Positions 1 through 8,742 of a DNA stretch of 64,000 nt are shown here, in pieces. Position numbers and translations under genes: made by a program. Each line of letters begins with the position of its first letter. Positions within the stretch are counted from its first letter, which is position 1. Source of the stretch: UBA2396 sp038042175 (GTDB lineage: Bacteria > Planctomycetota > Phycisphaerae > Phycisphaerales > UBA1924); contig CAYHQQ010000001.1 of assembly GCA_964358855.1 (NCBI GenBank), forward strand, positions 186,001-250,000, read 5' to 3'. The notes under the pieces were generated by a model. It had not been told where the DNA came from. It did no database searches and saw only the letters and a list, made by a program, of their open reading frames with translations.

Positions 1-1779
1 TCGAAGCGGTATGGCGGCATCGTCCGCTCCTTCGACGGGGGCAGCACCTGGGCGACGGTCTACTGGGCCCAGGGATCGTTCTTCGTGCAGTACGACCCCA
101 CCGACGGACGCAAGGCGGTCGCCACGGTGATCGACTGGAACGGCAGCGACTGGGTGCATCGGGCGCTGTGGTCGGGAAACGTGGGAGCGATCTGGAACGT
201 CTCGACAGGCCCGCTCGCCTCGGCGGTCGGGTTCAGCAGCCGCATCGAGCTGGCAATCGCCCGGAGCAGCCCCAGCACGGTCTACGCGAGCACCGGATTC
301 GACGGGAAGATCTACAGGTCCACCGATGGCGGTCGGAGCTACGTGCTGCGAACGACGTCGGGGTCGTCGGGGGCGAGCTGGTACTGCTGTCCCATCTGGG
401 TCAGTCCGACGGATCCAGACTTCGTGGTCGTCGGCGGCTACCAGCCCTCCAGGTCGACCGATGGCGGGGTCACCATGACCCAGATCTCAAATGGGTACAT
501 CCTGACCGACTCGCCCCACCCCGACATCCAGCGCCTGGTCGCCGACCCGGGGTACAACGGGACGACCAACAAGAAGTTCTGGGTCTGCTCCGACGGAGCC
601 ATGGCGTTCACCCCCGACATCACCACCGCCACCGACGCGGGATGGACGCGCAAGTACAACTCCTACCGCACAACGCAGTTCTACGGGGCTGTGGGACACG
701 GGGCCTCGGGACGAATCGTCGGCGGCACCCAGGACAACGGCACCCTCGTGCTGGACGTCGGCTCGGACACGGCGAGGCTCCCTTACGGGGGCGACGGAGG
801 GTTCTGCGCGATCGACGGCGTCGATCCCAACTACATGTACGGCGAGTACATCAACCTGATCGTTCACCGGTCGACCAACGGCGGATTCAGCGCGGGGAAC
901 ATCACCTCGGGGCTGGGCGACGCGGGGACCGCCGCGAATTTCATCGCGCCGCTGGTCATCGATCCCATCAATCACAACATCCTGTACGGAGGCGGACGAA
1001 GCCTGTGGCGGACCAAGACCGCCCGCACCTCGGCGACGTGGTCGAGCGTCAAGCCCGCGGGGACCGACAACATCTCCGCGATCGTCGTCTCGCCTTCGGA
1101 CAATCGACGCGTCTGGATCGGACAGAACAACGGGGAGATCTACCGGACGGTCACGGCGTCGGCCACGGCCCCGACCTGGATCACAGTCGACAACAACGCG
1201 GCGCCGACCAACCCGCTCCCCAACCGGTACGTCACGCGGGTCCTCATCGATCCGGCGAACTTCGACGTGGTGTACGTCGCGCTGGGCGGGTGGGCCCCCG
1301 ACAACCTCTGGAAGACCACCGACAGCGGCGCGACGTGGACGATGATCGGCGGGAGCGGGGCCACCGCCCTCCCGAGCATCCCGATCTATGGCATCGCGCG
1401 CCACCCGCAGAACCCAAGATGGCTCTACGTCTCGACCGAATCGGGCGTGTACGCGTCGAGCGATGGCGGCGGTCATTGGTCGACAAGCAACGAGGGACCG
1501 GCCAACACCAGGGTCGACGAGATCAACTTCCTCACCGGCGGCTCGACGGTGCTGCTGGCGGCGACGCACGGGCGAGGGCTTTGGACCGCGGACATTCGCT
1601 ACTGTGCCGCGGACTTCAACGCCGACGGAGCCGTCGATTTCTTCGACTACGACGAGTTTGTGTTGTGCTTCGAGGGACTGGGGTGCCCGGCGGGTGCGAG
1701 CGCCGACTTCAACAACGACGGGGCAATCGACTTCTTCGACTACGACGAGTTTGTCGTGGCGTTTGAGACCGAATGCTGA
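1..1779 (+). CDS. Secreted Asp-box (BNR/sortilin-like) beta-propeller protein with C-terminal GC-type dockerin, 5' end missing
   Basis: The frame is open from base 1, so the gene begins upstream of the window and the signal peptide is not visible. The protein carries repeated Asp-box motifs of the S-x-D-x-G-x-x-W type (SFDGGSTW at the left edge, then RSTDGGRSY, RSTDGGVTM, TTDSGATW, SSDGGGHW), the hallmark of multi-bladed beta-propellers such as sialidase and sortilin/Vps10 folds. The last 60 residues hold two copies of ADFNxDGxxDFFDYDEFV separated by a CPAGA linker and end in Cys, the planctomycete GC-type dockerin module with EF-hand-like Asp spacing. Likely exported and surface-attached; ligand or substrate cannot be told. 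No sialidase catalytic Arg triad was recognised, so I do not call it an enzyme. Confidence 0.85.
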   Translation, partial: SKRYGGIVRSFDGGSTWATVYWAQGSFFVQYDPTDGRKAVATVIDWNGSDWVHRALWSGNVGAIWNVSTGPLASAVGFSSRIELAIARSSPSTVYASTGFDGKIYRSTDGGRSYVLRTTSGSSGASWYCCPIWVSPTDPDFVVVGGYQPSRSTDGGVTMTQISNGYILTDSPHPDIQRLVADPGYNGTTNKKFWVCSDGAMAFTPDITTATDAGWTRKYNSYRTTQFYGAVGHGASGRIVGGTQDNGTLVLDVGSDTARLPYGGDGGFCAIDGVDPNYMYGEYINLIVHRSTNGGFSAGNITSGLGDAGTAANFIAPLVIDPINHNILYGGGRSLWRTKTARTSATWSSVKPAGTDNISAIVVSPSDNRRVWIGQNNGEIYRTVTASATAPTWITVDNNAAPTNPLPNRYVTRVLIDPANFDVVYVALGGWAPDNLWKTTDSGATWTMIGGSGATALPSIPIYGIARHPQNPRWLYVSTESGVYASSDGGGHWSTSNEGPANTRVDEINFLTGGSTVLLAATHGRGLWTADIRYCAADFNADGAVDFFDYDEFVLCFEGLGCPAGASADFNNDGAIDFFDYDEFVVAFETEC

Positions 1780-1780
1780 C

Positions 1781-2551
1781 CTACTCGTAGCGCAGGTGCT
1801 TCATCGACTCGCCCGAGTCGCGGAGCTCGGCGAGGGCGTCGATGCCGATCTCCAGGTGCATCCGCACGTGCGACTCGCTCACCGCGCGATCGCTCACCGA
1901 CGTTTTCACGCCCTCGGGGGTCATCGGGCTGTCGGAGACCAGGAGCAGGGCGCCCTTGGGTATGCGGTTGACAAACCCCACGAGGAAAATCGTGGCCGTC
2001 TCCATGTCGATCGCCGCCGCGCGGATCAGGCGGAGGTAGTCCTTGAACTCCTCGTCGTGCTCCCAGACGCGACGGTTGGTCGTGTAGACCGTTCCGGTCC
2101 AGTAGTCGCAGTGGTGCTTGACGATCATCGACGAGACGGCCCGCTGGAGACGGAACGAGGGCAGGGCCGGCACCTCCGGCGGCAGGTAGTCGTTGCTCGT
2201 TCCCTCGCCCCGGATGGCGGCGATGGGGAGGATGAAATCGCCGACCTTGGCCTTCTTGAGCCCGCCGCACTTGCCCAGGAACAGGACGGCCTTGGGCTCA
2301 ACAGCGGCGAGCAGGTCCATGACCGTGGCGGCCATCGCGCTGCCCATGCCGAAATTGAGCATGGTGATGTTGTTCGCCGAGGCCGAGGGCATCGGCTTGT
2401 CGCGACCGACAACCTCGACACCAAATCGCCTGGCGAAGAGTTCGACGTACTCACCGAAGTTGGAGAGGAGGATGTACTCGCCAAAGTCGGCGAGATCGCG
2501 TCCGGTGTATCGCGGCAGCCAGTCGCGGACGATCTGCTCTTTCGTTCTCAC
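1781..2551 (-). CDS. amn: AMP nucleosidase (nucleoside phosphorylase fold)
   Basis: About 256 residues from the GTG at 2551; the frame stays open to an ATG at 2593, but the conserved part begins at RTKEQIVRDWLPRY, so I prefer the internal start, although neither has a clear Shine-Dalgarno. The sequence matches the short AMP nucleosidase type (AMP + water to adenine + ribose 5-phosphate): LLSNFGEYVELFA near the N-terminus, phosphorylase-fold glycine segments LNFGMGSAMAA and FLGKCGG, and the ribose-binding AAAIDMETATIF with the expected Met-Glu-Thr, then VSDSPMTPEGVK. It is cytoplasmic and serves purine salvage and adenylate balance. It converges with the upstream secreted protein (1 nt between stop codons). 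A hairpin plus U-run lies just upstream of its start (see 2592-2637). Confidence 0.85.
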   Translation of the reverse strand: MRTKEQIVRDWLPRYTGRDLADFGEYILLSNFGEYVELFARRFGVEVVGRDKPMPSASANNITMLNFGMGSAMAATVMDLLAAVEPKAVLFLGKCGGLKKAKVGDFILPIAAIRGEGTSNDYLPPEVPALPSFRLQRAVSSMIVKHHCDYWTGTVYTTNRRVWEHDEEFKDYLRLIRAAAIDMETATIFLVGFVNRIPKGALLLVSDSPMTPEGVKTSVSDRAVSESHVRMHLEIGIDALAELRDSGESMKHLRYE

Positions 2552-2591
2552 GCCGGAGTTGTAGCACGAATCCCCCGGCGACGCGGCGCAC

Positions 2592-2637
2592 AAAAAAGCC
2601 GAAGGGTTCGGGCTGTCCTTCCCGAACCCTCGCGGCT
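2592..2637 (-). terminator. Intrinsic terminator on the minus strand, upstream of the AMP nucleosidase start
   Basis: Stem AGGGTTCGGG (2603-2612) pairs with CCCGAACCCT (2621-2630) around an 8-nt loop; outer bases 2598-2601 and 2633-2636 add GCCG/CGGC. Read on the minus strand it is followed by six U (2597-2592). This is a canonical rho-independent terminator. It either ends a small minus-strand RNA lying to its right or acts as an attenuator in the leader of the AMP nucleosidase gene. Confidence 0.7.
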
Positions 2638-2879
2638 GTGCGTCTCAACTCCCTCCGGGCTGAGAACGCATGGATCGGTCTCTCCTCCGAGCCATCTGTC
2701 TCTCACCGGGCGAACCCGGTCCTGACTCTCAACGGGCGGCCTTGCTCTACACCTCCGGCGGTCGCAGGGAGAAAGGCAGGCAAAAGCCCTTGCTGCGCCC
2801 TTGGGAAAAAAAGCGATTCGTCGCCCGGAAGGAAGGGTCGTGTTAGGGCTTTGGGCCGACGCCTGGCTCCCGACCGACA
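2638..2879 (-). other. Gene-free stretch with strong secondary structure, possible minus-strand small RNA
   Basis: No convincing protein is encoded here. On the minus strand there is a hairpin with stem ACCGGG and loop TTCG (2705-2720), a second with stem TGCGTTCTCA against TGAGACGCA (2638-2669), and then the terminator at 2592-2637. A further A7 run at 2806-2812 beside GCGA-TTCG-TCGC would be a weak minus-strand terminator. The arrangement looks like a structured RNA ending in an intrinsic terminator. The phrase GAGCAAGGCC resembles a RNase P core motif, but the other RNase P signatures are missing. Identity unknown. Confidence 0.3.
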
Positions 2880-2907
2880 TTGACCGTTCAGGAGGGGTCG
2901 CTACTAT
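2880..2907 (+). promoter_or_regulatory. Sigma-70 type promoter of the tRNA-Thr / tuf operon
   Basis: TTGACC at 2880-2885, 16-nt spacer, TACTAT at 2902-2907; five of six and four of six matches to the consensus hexamers. It lies about 80 nt before tRNA-Thr with no better candidate between, and would drive tRNA-Thr, tuf and perhaps rpmG to nusG. Confidence 0.7.
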
Positions 2908-2988
2908 CTCGGCCCGCCCGGGGTCCGTTCCTGGGTGCTTGGGGATGGACTTTCGGTTGGACTTGGTCTGGGCTGCTCGGGGCCTTTG

Positions 2989-3060
<72 letters not shown>

Positions 3061-3240
3061 TTGAATGGACGGGGGCCCCGACGCCGGGACCCCATCGCGG
3101 GACGTTCGGACAGGTTTGATTCGTTTGCGATCGATCAGTTTTCGCCTCAAGGCTCGCCTGGTACATGGAATCAGGCTGGAGAGCCCGACCCGAGGCGTCA
3201 GGTTTCAGATTGTGGTCTCGATTTGCTCGGAGATTTAGTC

Positions 3241-4443
<1,203 letters not shown>

Positions 4444-4465
4444 GTTCAAATCCTCGTTGGCTGGT

Positions 4466-4498
4466 GGGGTTTGGGTTGGGTTGGTTTGGGTGGAGGGG
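4466..4498 (+). other. G-quadruplex-type motif in the tuf 3' untranslated region
   Basis: Five runs of three or four G (4466-4469, 4473-4475, 4478-4480, 4488-4490, 4495-4498) separated by short T-rich loops, on the coding strand, 23 nt after the tuf stop codon. The arrangement satisfies the usual G3+N1-7 quadruplex rule for at least the three left runs plus one of the right ones. Confidence 0.5.
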
Positions 4499-4569
4499 AT
4501 GCGTTCGGCGCTCCAACAGGCCGGCAGACCGGCGAGTTGAGGCGACGGGTGCCTATAGTGGTTCCTACG

Positions 4570-4603
4570 CCGTCCGAGTCGAAAGACTCGGACGGTTGTT
4601 TCT
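4570..4603 (+). terminator. Intrinsic terminator between tuf and rpmG
   Basis: Perfect 11-bp stem CCGTCCGAGTC (4570-4580) / GACTCGGACGG (4585-4595) capped by a GAAA tetraloop and followed by TTGTTTCT. It should end most tuf transcripts; read-through or another promoter would be needed for rpmG. Confidence 0.85.
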
Positions 4604-4736
4604 CCAAAGGTTGGATGTCCGGATGAATGTCGGGGGCCGTGGAACGCCTCCAAGCAGGGTTTGAAAGCTCCGCACGGAACCGATGATCGGGTGGTGTTCG
4701 GGAAACGATGGAGCCTGAGAAGGATTTGGTGGACCA

Positions 4737-4919
4737 ATGGCGAAGAAAAAGAACATGGCGCGTGAATACTGCTGGCTCCAGTGCTCGGAGACCGGTGATC
4801 TCAACTACCGCACCGAAGTGAACACCAAGGGTGGCATGCCCGAGGGCCTCAAGGAAGGGCTGATGAAGTACAGCCCCAGGCTCCGTCGGCATTCGCTGCA
4901 CAAGGTCAAGAGGAAGTGA
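4737..4919 (+). CDS. rpmG: 50S ribosomal protein L33
   Basis: 60 residues, start ATG at 4737 with GAGAAGGA about 12 nt upstream. A small basic protein of the large ribosomal subunit near the E site. Family features: REYCWLQCSETGDLNYRTE near the N-terminus and the C-terminal KYSPRLRRHSLHKVKRK. Zinc-binding L33 has two Cys pairs; here a first pair survives as CWLQC (three residues between) and the second pair is lost (SPRL instead of CPRC), so zinc binding is unlikely. A short insertion (PEGLKEGLM) makes it slightly longer than the common 50-55 residues. Its position between tuf and tRNA-Trp/secE is the usual one. Confidence 0.93.
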   Translation: MAKKKNMAREYCWLQCSETGDLNYRTEVNTKGGMPEGLKEGLMKYSPRLRRHSLHKVKRK

Positions 4920-4936
4920 TCGCCTCCTGAGGCCGG

Positions 4937-4985
4937 GTGCTCGGCTTGTCCGAGCATTCGTGCGCCCGGGTGAAATCCCCGGGCG
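4937..4985 (+). other. Two GC-rich hairpins between rpmG and tRNA-Trp
   Basis: TGCTCGG/CCGAGCA around a 5-nt loop (4938-4956), then CGCCCGGG (4963-4970) / CCCGGGCG (4978-4985) around TGAAATC. There is no U-run, so these are more likely processing or pausing structures in the rpmG to tRNA-Trp transcript than terminators. Confidence 0.45.
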
Positions 4986-5066
4986 GCGGCCGAGTCGTGG
5001 GCATGGGCCCAAAGGTCGAATCCGGAATCCAGGTGTCGCGACCGCACCTCCGGATCGTCGAGTCTG

Positions 5067-5139
5067 ACGCCGGTAGCTCAATTGGTAGAGCAGCGGATTC
5101 CAAATCCGCAGGTTGCGGGTTCAAGTCCCTCCCGGCGTG
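5067..5139 (+). tRNA. tRNA-Trp (anticodon CCA)
   Basis: Cloverleaf is complete: acceptor ACGCCGG/CCGGCGT, D arm GCTC..GAGC with loop AATTGGTA, anticodon stem GCGGA/TCCGC with loop TTCCAAA (anticodon CCA at 5100-5102), T loop TTCAAGT. Discriminator G at 5139; no encoded CCA. The tRNA ends only 4 nt before the secE start codon. Confidence 0.96.
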
Positions 5140-5143
5140 TTTG

Positions 5144-5947
5144 ATGGCCAGCAACACAGACATCACCAACGTGACTTCACCGCTCGCACCTAAGCCGACG
5201 CGTAACGGCGAGATTGTCGACGCGATTTCGGCCGCGCCCGTCACGGGCCTCCACGGTGGCCACGACCACGGCGGCGGTCTCTACAAGCCCGGACAGGGCT
5301 ACTGGGTGCGCGTGCTCACCGCCAGCGCCATGGCCCTCCTGACCCTCGCCGCCGCGGCGTGGGCCTTGAGCCAGGCCGATCTGATCCGGGTTCCAACACC
5401 GACCTCCGACGTCTTCCTGAGCGAGCCGGTCCAGGGCCTCTCGCAGGGCCAGACCGTCACGCTCCAGCAGGTGATCGGGGACAGGCAGACCGATTTCGGA
5501 ACGGCCGTGATCGAGTCGGCGCCCTCACCCTCAAGCGCCAAGCCCAAGGTGACCATCGGTTCATTCGTCGCCATCGGCGACCACTCGCTTTCGGGCGCCA
5601 ACCGTCTGATCGGGCCCGGCACACCGCCCGCCTACACCGCCACCCTCACCCGCATCGAGCCGATCAAGCTCTTCGACATCGTCTGGCTCAAAGTCACCTT
5701 CGCGGCCCTGGTGATGGTGGTGGGCCTGGGGATGACCTTCTGGTATGTGGGACGCAAGACCGCGTCGGTGGATTTCCTGGTCGCCACCGACTCGGAGATG
5801 AAAAAGGTGAACTGGTCGTCGCGCCGCTCGGTGATCGATTCGACCGTCGTGGTGGTTGGCGCGTGCTTCTTGATCTCGGGCTTCCTGTACGTGATCGACA
5901 TCCTCCTTCAGACGGTCTTCCGCCTGGTCGGTGTGCTCCAGCACTGA
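5144..5947 (+). CDS. secE: Preprotein translocase subunit SecE, enlarged form
   Basis: 267 residues from the ATG at 5144. SecE clamps the SecY channel of the general secretion system in the inner membrane. The C-terminal 60 residues are canonical: FLVATDSEMKKVNWSSRRSV followed by a hydrophobic helix (STVVVVGACFLISGFLYVI). Upstream are a cytoplasmic tail with HGGHDHGGG, a first transmembrane helix (~55-75), a loop of about 120 residues unlike typical SecE, and a second helix (~200-220), giving three helices as in Escherichia coli but with a much larger extracytoplasmic segment. Typical lengths are 60-130. No Shine-Dalgarno fits between the tRNA and the ATG. nusG follows after 70 nt. Confidence 0.9.
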   Translation: MASNTDITNVTSPLAPKPTRNGEIVDAISAAPVTGLHGGHDHGGGLYKPGQGYWVRVLTASAMALLTLAAAAWALSQADLIRVPTPTSDVFLSEPVQGLSQGQTVTLQQVIGDRQTDFGTAVIESAPSPSSAKPKVTIGSFVAIGDHSLSGANRLIGPGTPPAYTATLTRIEPIKLFDIVWLKVTFAALVMVVGLGMTFWYVGRKTASVDFLVATDSEMKKVNWSSRRSVIDSTVVVVGACFLISGFLYVIDILLQTVFRLVGVLQH

Positions 5948-6017
5948 TTCTGTCCCGCTCCAGTCCCGGCAGGGTGCCCGCCGCCCCGGAGGCCGGACTT
6001 GATTTGAAAGGTTACCG

Positions 6018-6656
6018 ATGACAGATGCTGTGACAAAGCTCGACGGACGCCCAAACGAGCGCGGCGACGTGCTGCTCCCCGACGAGCCCATGCGTTCGGA
6101 GGGCATGGACTGGTTCGTCCTCCGCGTCGCGAGCAACAAGGAAAACTCGGTGCGCGACACGCTCCTGCGCAAGGTGCAGATCGAGCACATGACCCACCTG
6201 GTCAACCGCATCCTGGTCCCCACCGAGAAGACCAAGACCATCAAGGGCGGCAAGCAGAAAATCACCGAGACCAAGCTCTACCCCGGGTACGTCTTTGTCG
6301 AGATGAAGCTTGAGAACGAGGGCCGCATTCCTCAGGACGTCTTCTTCCTGATCAAGGAGACCACCGGCGTGGGCGATTTCGTGGGCGGGCCCGGCAAGCC
6401 CACCGCTCTCAAAGAGCACGAGATCGAGAAGATGCTCCGCGACAGCAGAAAGCCCGAGGACGAGCCCACCATCAAGCTCGTCTTCGACAAGGGCGAGCAT
6501 GTGGTCATCAAGGAAGGCCCATTCCAGAACTACGAGGGCACCGTCGACGAACTCCTTCCCGAGAAGGGCCTCGTCCGCGTCCTGGTCACCATCTTTGGTC
6601 GCCAGGCTCCCATCGAGCTCGAGGAGTGGCAGATCGGCAAGTCCGAGACGGCCTGA
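6018..6656 (+). CDS. nusG: Transcription termination/antitermination factor NusG
   Basis: 212 residues; ATG at 6018 preceded by AAAGG. NusG binds the RNA polymerase clamp helices and links elongation to Rho and to the ribosome. The NGN domain begins at MDWFVLRVASNKENSV (residue ~31) and includes LYPGYVFVEMKL; the C-terminal KOW domain is GEHVVIKEGPFQNYEGTVDE (~155-175). A 30-residue N-terminal extension precedes the NGN domain. In most bacteria rplK-rplA-rplJ-rplL follow; here a minus-strand gene begins 46 nt after the stop. Confidence 0.97.
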   Translation: MTDAVTKLDGRPNERGDVLLPDEPMRSEGMDWFVLRVASNKENSVRDTLLRKVQIEHMTHLVNRILVPTEKTKTIKGGKQKITETKLYPGYVFVEMKLENEGRIPQDVFFLIKETTGVGDFVGGPGKPTALKEHEIEKMLRDSRKPEDEPTIKLVFDKGEHVVIKEGPFQNYEGTVDELLPEKGLVRVLVTIFGRQAPIELEEWQIGKSETA

Positions 6657-6702
6657 ACGCCGTTGTTCCCCCGCCGATTCGTCCAACACCTGCGCCGACC
6701 TT

Positions 6703-8742
6703 TTAGTCGCGAGCCGCTCGTGCCAGGTCGTCTGCGCGCTGACGGACCGACTCGAGAATCGCCTGGCGCGACTGGCTGTCGGGCGCCCGCGAGGCCTCGA
6801 ACGCGTACCTGCAGATCGCGGCGGCATCGGCCAGCGACGCGCCCAGCCAGGCCGACGCCGGCGGCGGCCCCGAGGCAAGCTCCGCGACCGCCGCACCCGC
6901 GTTGGGACAGGGCAATAGTCCGCGCTCACCCAGGGCCTTGCACATCTGTGCCGCAAGCAGCGCAACCGCGAACCGATCGCCGATCGAGTCCAGTGCCTTG
7001 TCGGCGCCGGCCTCGTCGTTGATCACAAGCTCCGCGGCGCCGCGGATCGCCTCGGGCAATCCCCGTGAAACAACGCGCAGCACTCCCGAGTCGAGCTCCC
7101 ATCCACCCCAGGAATTGGACGGGCTCTGGGGCTGATCGGCCGCCATGATCGCCACGACCGACGCAAGCTGGGCGAACTCGAGCACCGTGTGCAGGCCTTG
7201 AAGCCGGTGCGACACGCCGGGCGCCGGAGCGCGCTCTGACCCGGCCCACGACCTGAGCCACTCGCCCCGGGCCGAGTCGAGTGCGCCGATCAGATCCGCC
7301 TCAACATCGCCGAGCACGGACGCCAGCTTGCCGCCGCGCACGTCGTCCTCGCCGGGCATCGCCAGCGCCTCGTGGGCCTCGGCCGCCAGCGCACGAAATC
7401 GCACCAGCGCGGCGGCGAGCCTCTGCCTGGAGACCCCGTCGTCCTTGCGTGCGGTGTCGGCGGCCTCTTTCGCATACAGGAGCAGTCGATCGGCGACGGG
7501 CTTGGTCTCATCGCGGGCGGCGAGATCGCCCGCCGTCGATGAGCCCGCGAGCACAAGAGCGTCGCTCGCGGCTCGGAGCAGGACCAGATCATCCAGGCTC
7601 CGCCGGTGTGCGGCGATCGCGCCGATCACCTTGGGCATCGTCATCGCGTCGGCGCGGTCGAGCACGTCGGGAAGGACCTCGGCCAGGTCATTCTCGGTGC
7701 TCTCGGCAAGCTGGTGCAGCGTGCGAAACGCGGGTCGGAGCTGGCGCACATGCTGCTTCTCGTCGCCCATCGCCGCGCGGCTGGAAAGTAGCGCGGCTGC
7801 ATCCGCGAGCGAGGCGAGGGTCGCGGCCCTTGACGCGGCGTCGGGGGCGTCGACTGCCGGAAGCGTGATGATCATCCGCGCGATCGCCGTACGCATCCGC
7901 GTGGCCGCGGCGCCCTTGAAGCCATCGGCATCCCGCGCCAAGCCCAGGATCATCAGGGCCCGATGGATCGCCTGTCGCGCGGGCACAGATGTGATGTCGA
8001 CCGCAAGCTGTCGCACCGCAAGCGCAACATCGCCTCTCAGGCGTTCACGCCCCTGCGCAGTCAGCCAGGCGGGCAATGCAGCGATCCCCCGCTCCATCGC
8101 CAAGAGCTCCCGCTCAAAGTCGCCCGCGACGTTCGCGTACGCAGGGATCGCGATCGCAGCGGCCAGGCGTGTCCGCAGATCTGCCGCCGCCGCGATCGTG
8201 GCCGCATCCGAGAAGGGCGATGCCGGTGCCCCGGGCGCAGCCGGCGCGACGGGCAGACCCCTGGCTCTTGGCCAAGGCGCCGGCGCGACCCGGATGATCG
8301 GGGCCAGCGCATCTCGCAGGGCAATCTCAACACCCGGCACGTCCGCGGGAGCAGCCCTGGCCAGCGATTCCAGGTCGGCCGCCACAAGTCCTGCCACCGC
8401 CGAGTCGACCGCCCCCACCACCGCGTCAAAGGCGGGGAGCCGGTGGGCGATCTTGAGGCCCAGCAGGACGCGGGCCGAACCGGCCGGTCCGGTCGCCTCA
8501 CCCTTGTTGAGCAGGTCCGATGCCAGAAAGTGGAGCGCACGCGAGGCTCGGTCGGCTGGCGAACTCCCGCGCGGCGAGGCGTCTCGAAGTTCCGCGGCCA
8601 GCGCGAGGACCGCCTTGCCGTCGCCGGGCTTGGGCGTGGACGGACCTCCAAGGTTGAGACGCTGGGCCAGCGCGTGCGGCGCGGCACCCAGCACCAGAAC
8701 GATCAGCACGCTACCGGCGAGCGAGCGACAGAGCCTGGGCAT
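6703..8742 (-). CDS. Exported protein of unknown function, Ala-rich alpha-helical
   Basis: 679 residues from the ATG at 8742, chosen because it starts a clear signal peptide (MPRLCRSLAGSVLIVLVLG then AAPHALAQ, cleavage likely after ALA-Q). The mature part is rich in Ala, Leu, Arg and Asp, almost free of Cys, and reads as many amphipathic helices with no motif I recognise. The start overlaps the last 32 nt of the glycosyltransferase gene upstream, so the two are probably translationally linked. It converges on nusG (46 nt). Function unknown; a structural or scaffolding role outside the cytoplasmic membrane is only a guess. Confidence 0.75.
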   Translation of the reverse strand: MPRLCRSLAGSVLIVLVLGAAPHALAQRLNLGGPSTPKPGDGKAVLALAAELRDASPRGSSPADRASRALHFLASDLLNKGEATGPAGSARVLLGLKIAHRLPAFDAVVGAVDSAVAGLVAADLESLARAAPADVPGVEIALRDALAPIIRVAPAPWPRARGLPVAPAAPGAPASPFSDAATIAAAADLRTRLAAAIAIPAYANVAGDFERELLAMERGIAALPAWLTAQGRERLRGDVALAVRQLAVDITSVPARQAIHRALMILGLARDADGFKGAAATRMRTAIARMIITLPAVDAPDAASRAATLASLADAAALLSSRAAMGDEKQHVRQLRPAFRTLHQLAESTENDLAEVLPDVLDRADAMTMPKVIGAIAAHRRSLDDLVLLRAASDALVLAGSSTAGDLAARDETKPVADRLLLYAKEAADTARKDDGVSRQRLAAALVRFRALAAEAHEALAMPGEDDVRGGKLASVLGDVEADLIGALDSARGEWLRSWAGSERAPAPGVSHRLQGLHTVLEFAQLASVVAIMAADQPQSPSNSWGGWELDSGVLRVVSRGLPEAIRGAAELVINDEAGADKALDSIGDRFAVALLAAQMCKALGERGLLPCPNAGAAVAELASGPPPASAWLGASLADAAAICRYAFEASRAPDSQSRQAILESVRQRADDLARAARD

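Noticed and set aside
2638..2879. Minus-strand RNA resembling RNase P RNA (GAGCAAGGCC)
   Set aside because: The conserved GAGGAAAGTCC block and the ACAGAA element are absent, and the order of stems does not fit; kept only as an unknown structured region.
4466..4498. GGGTTTGGGTTGGG tract as a telomere-like end
   Set aside because: It is a single short tract inside an operon on a continuous sequence; a quadruplex-type element explains it better.
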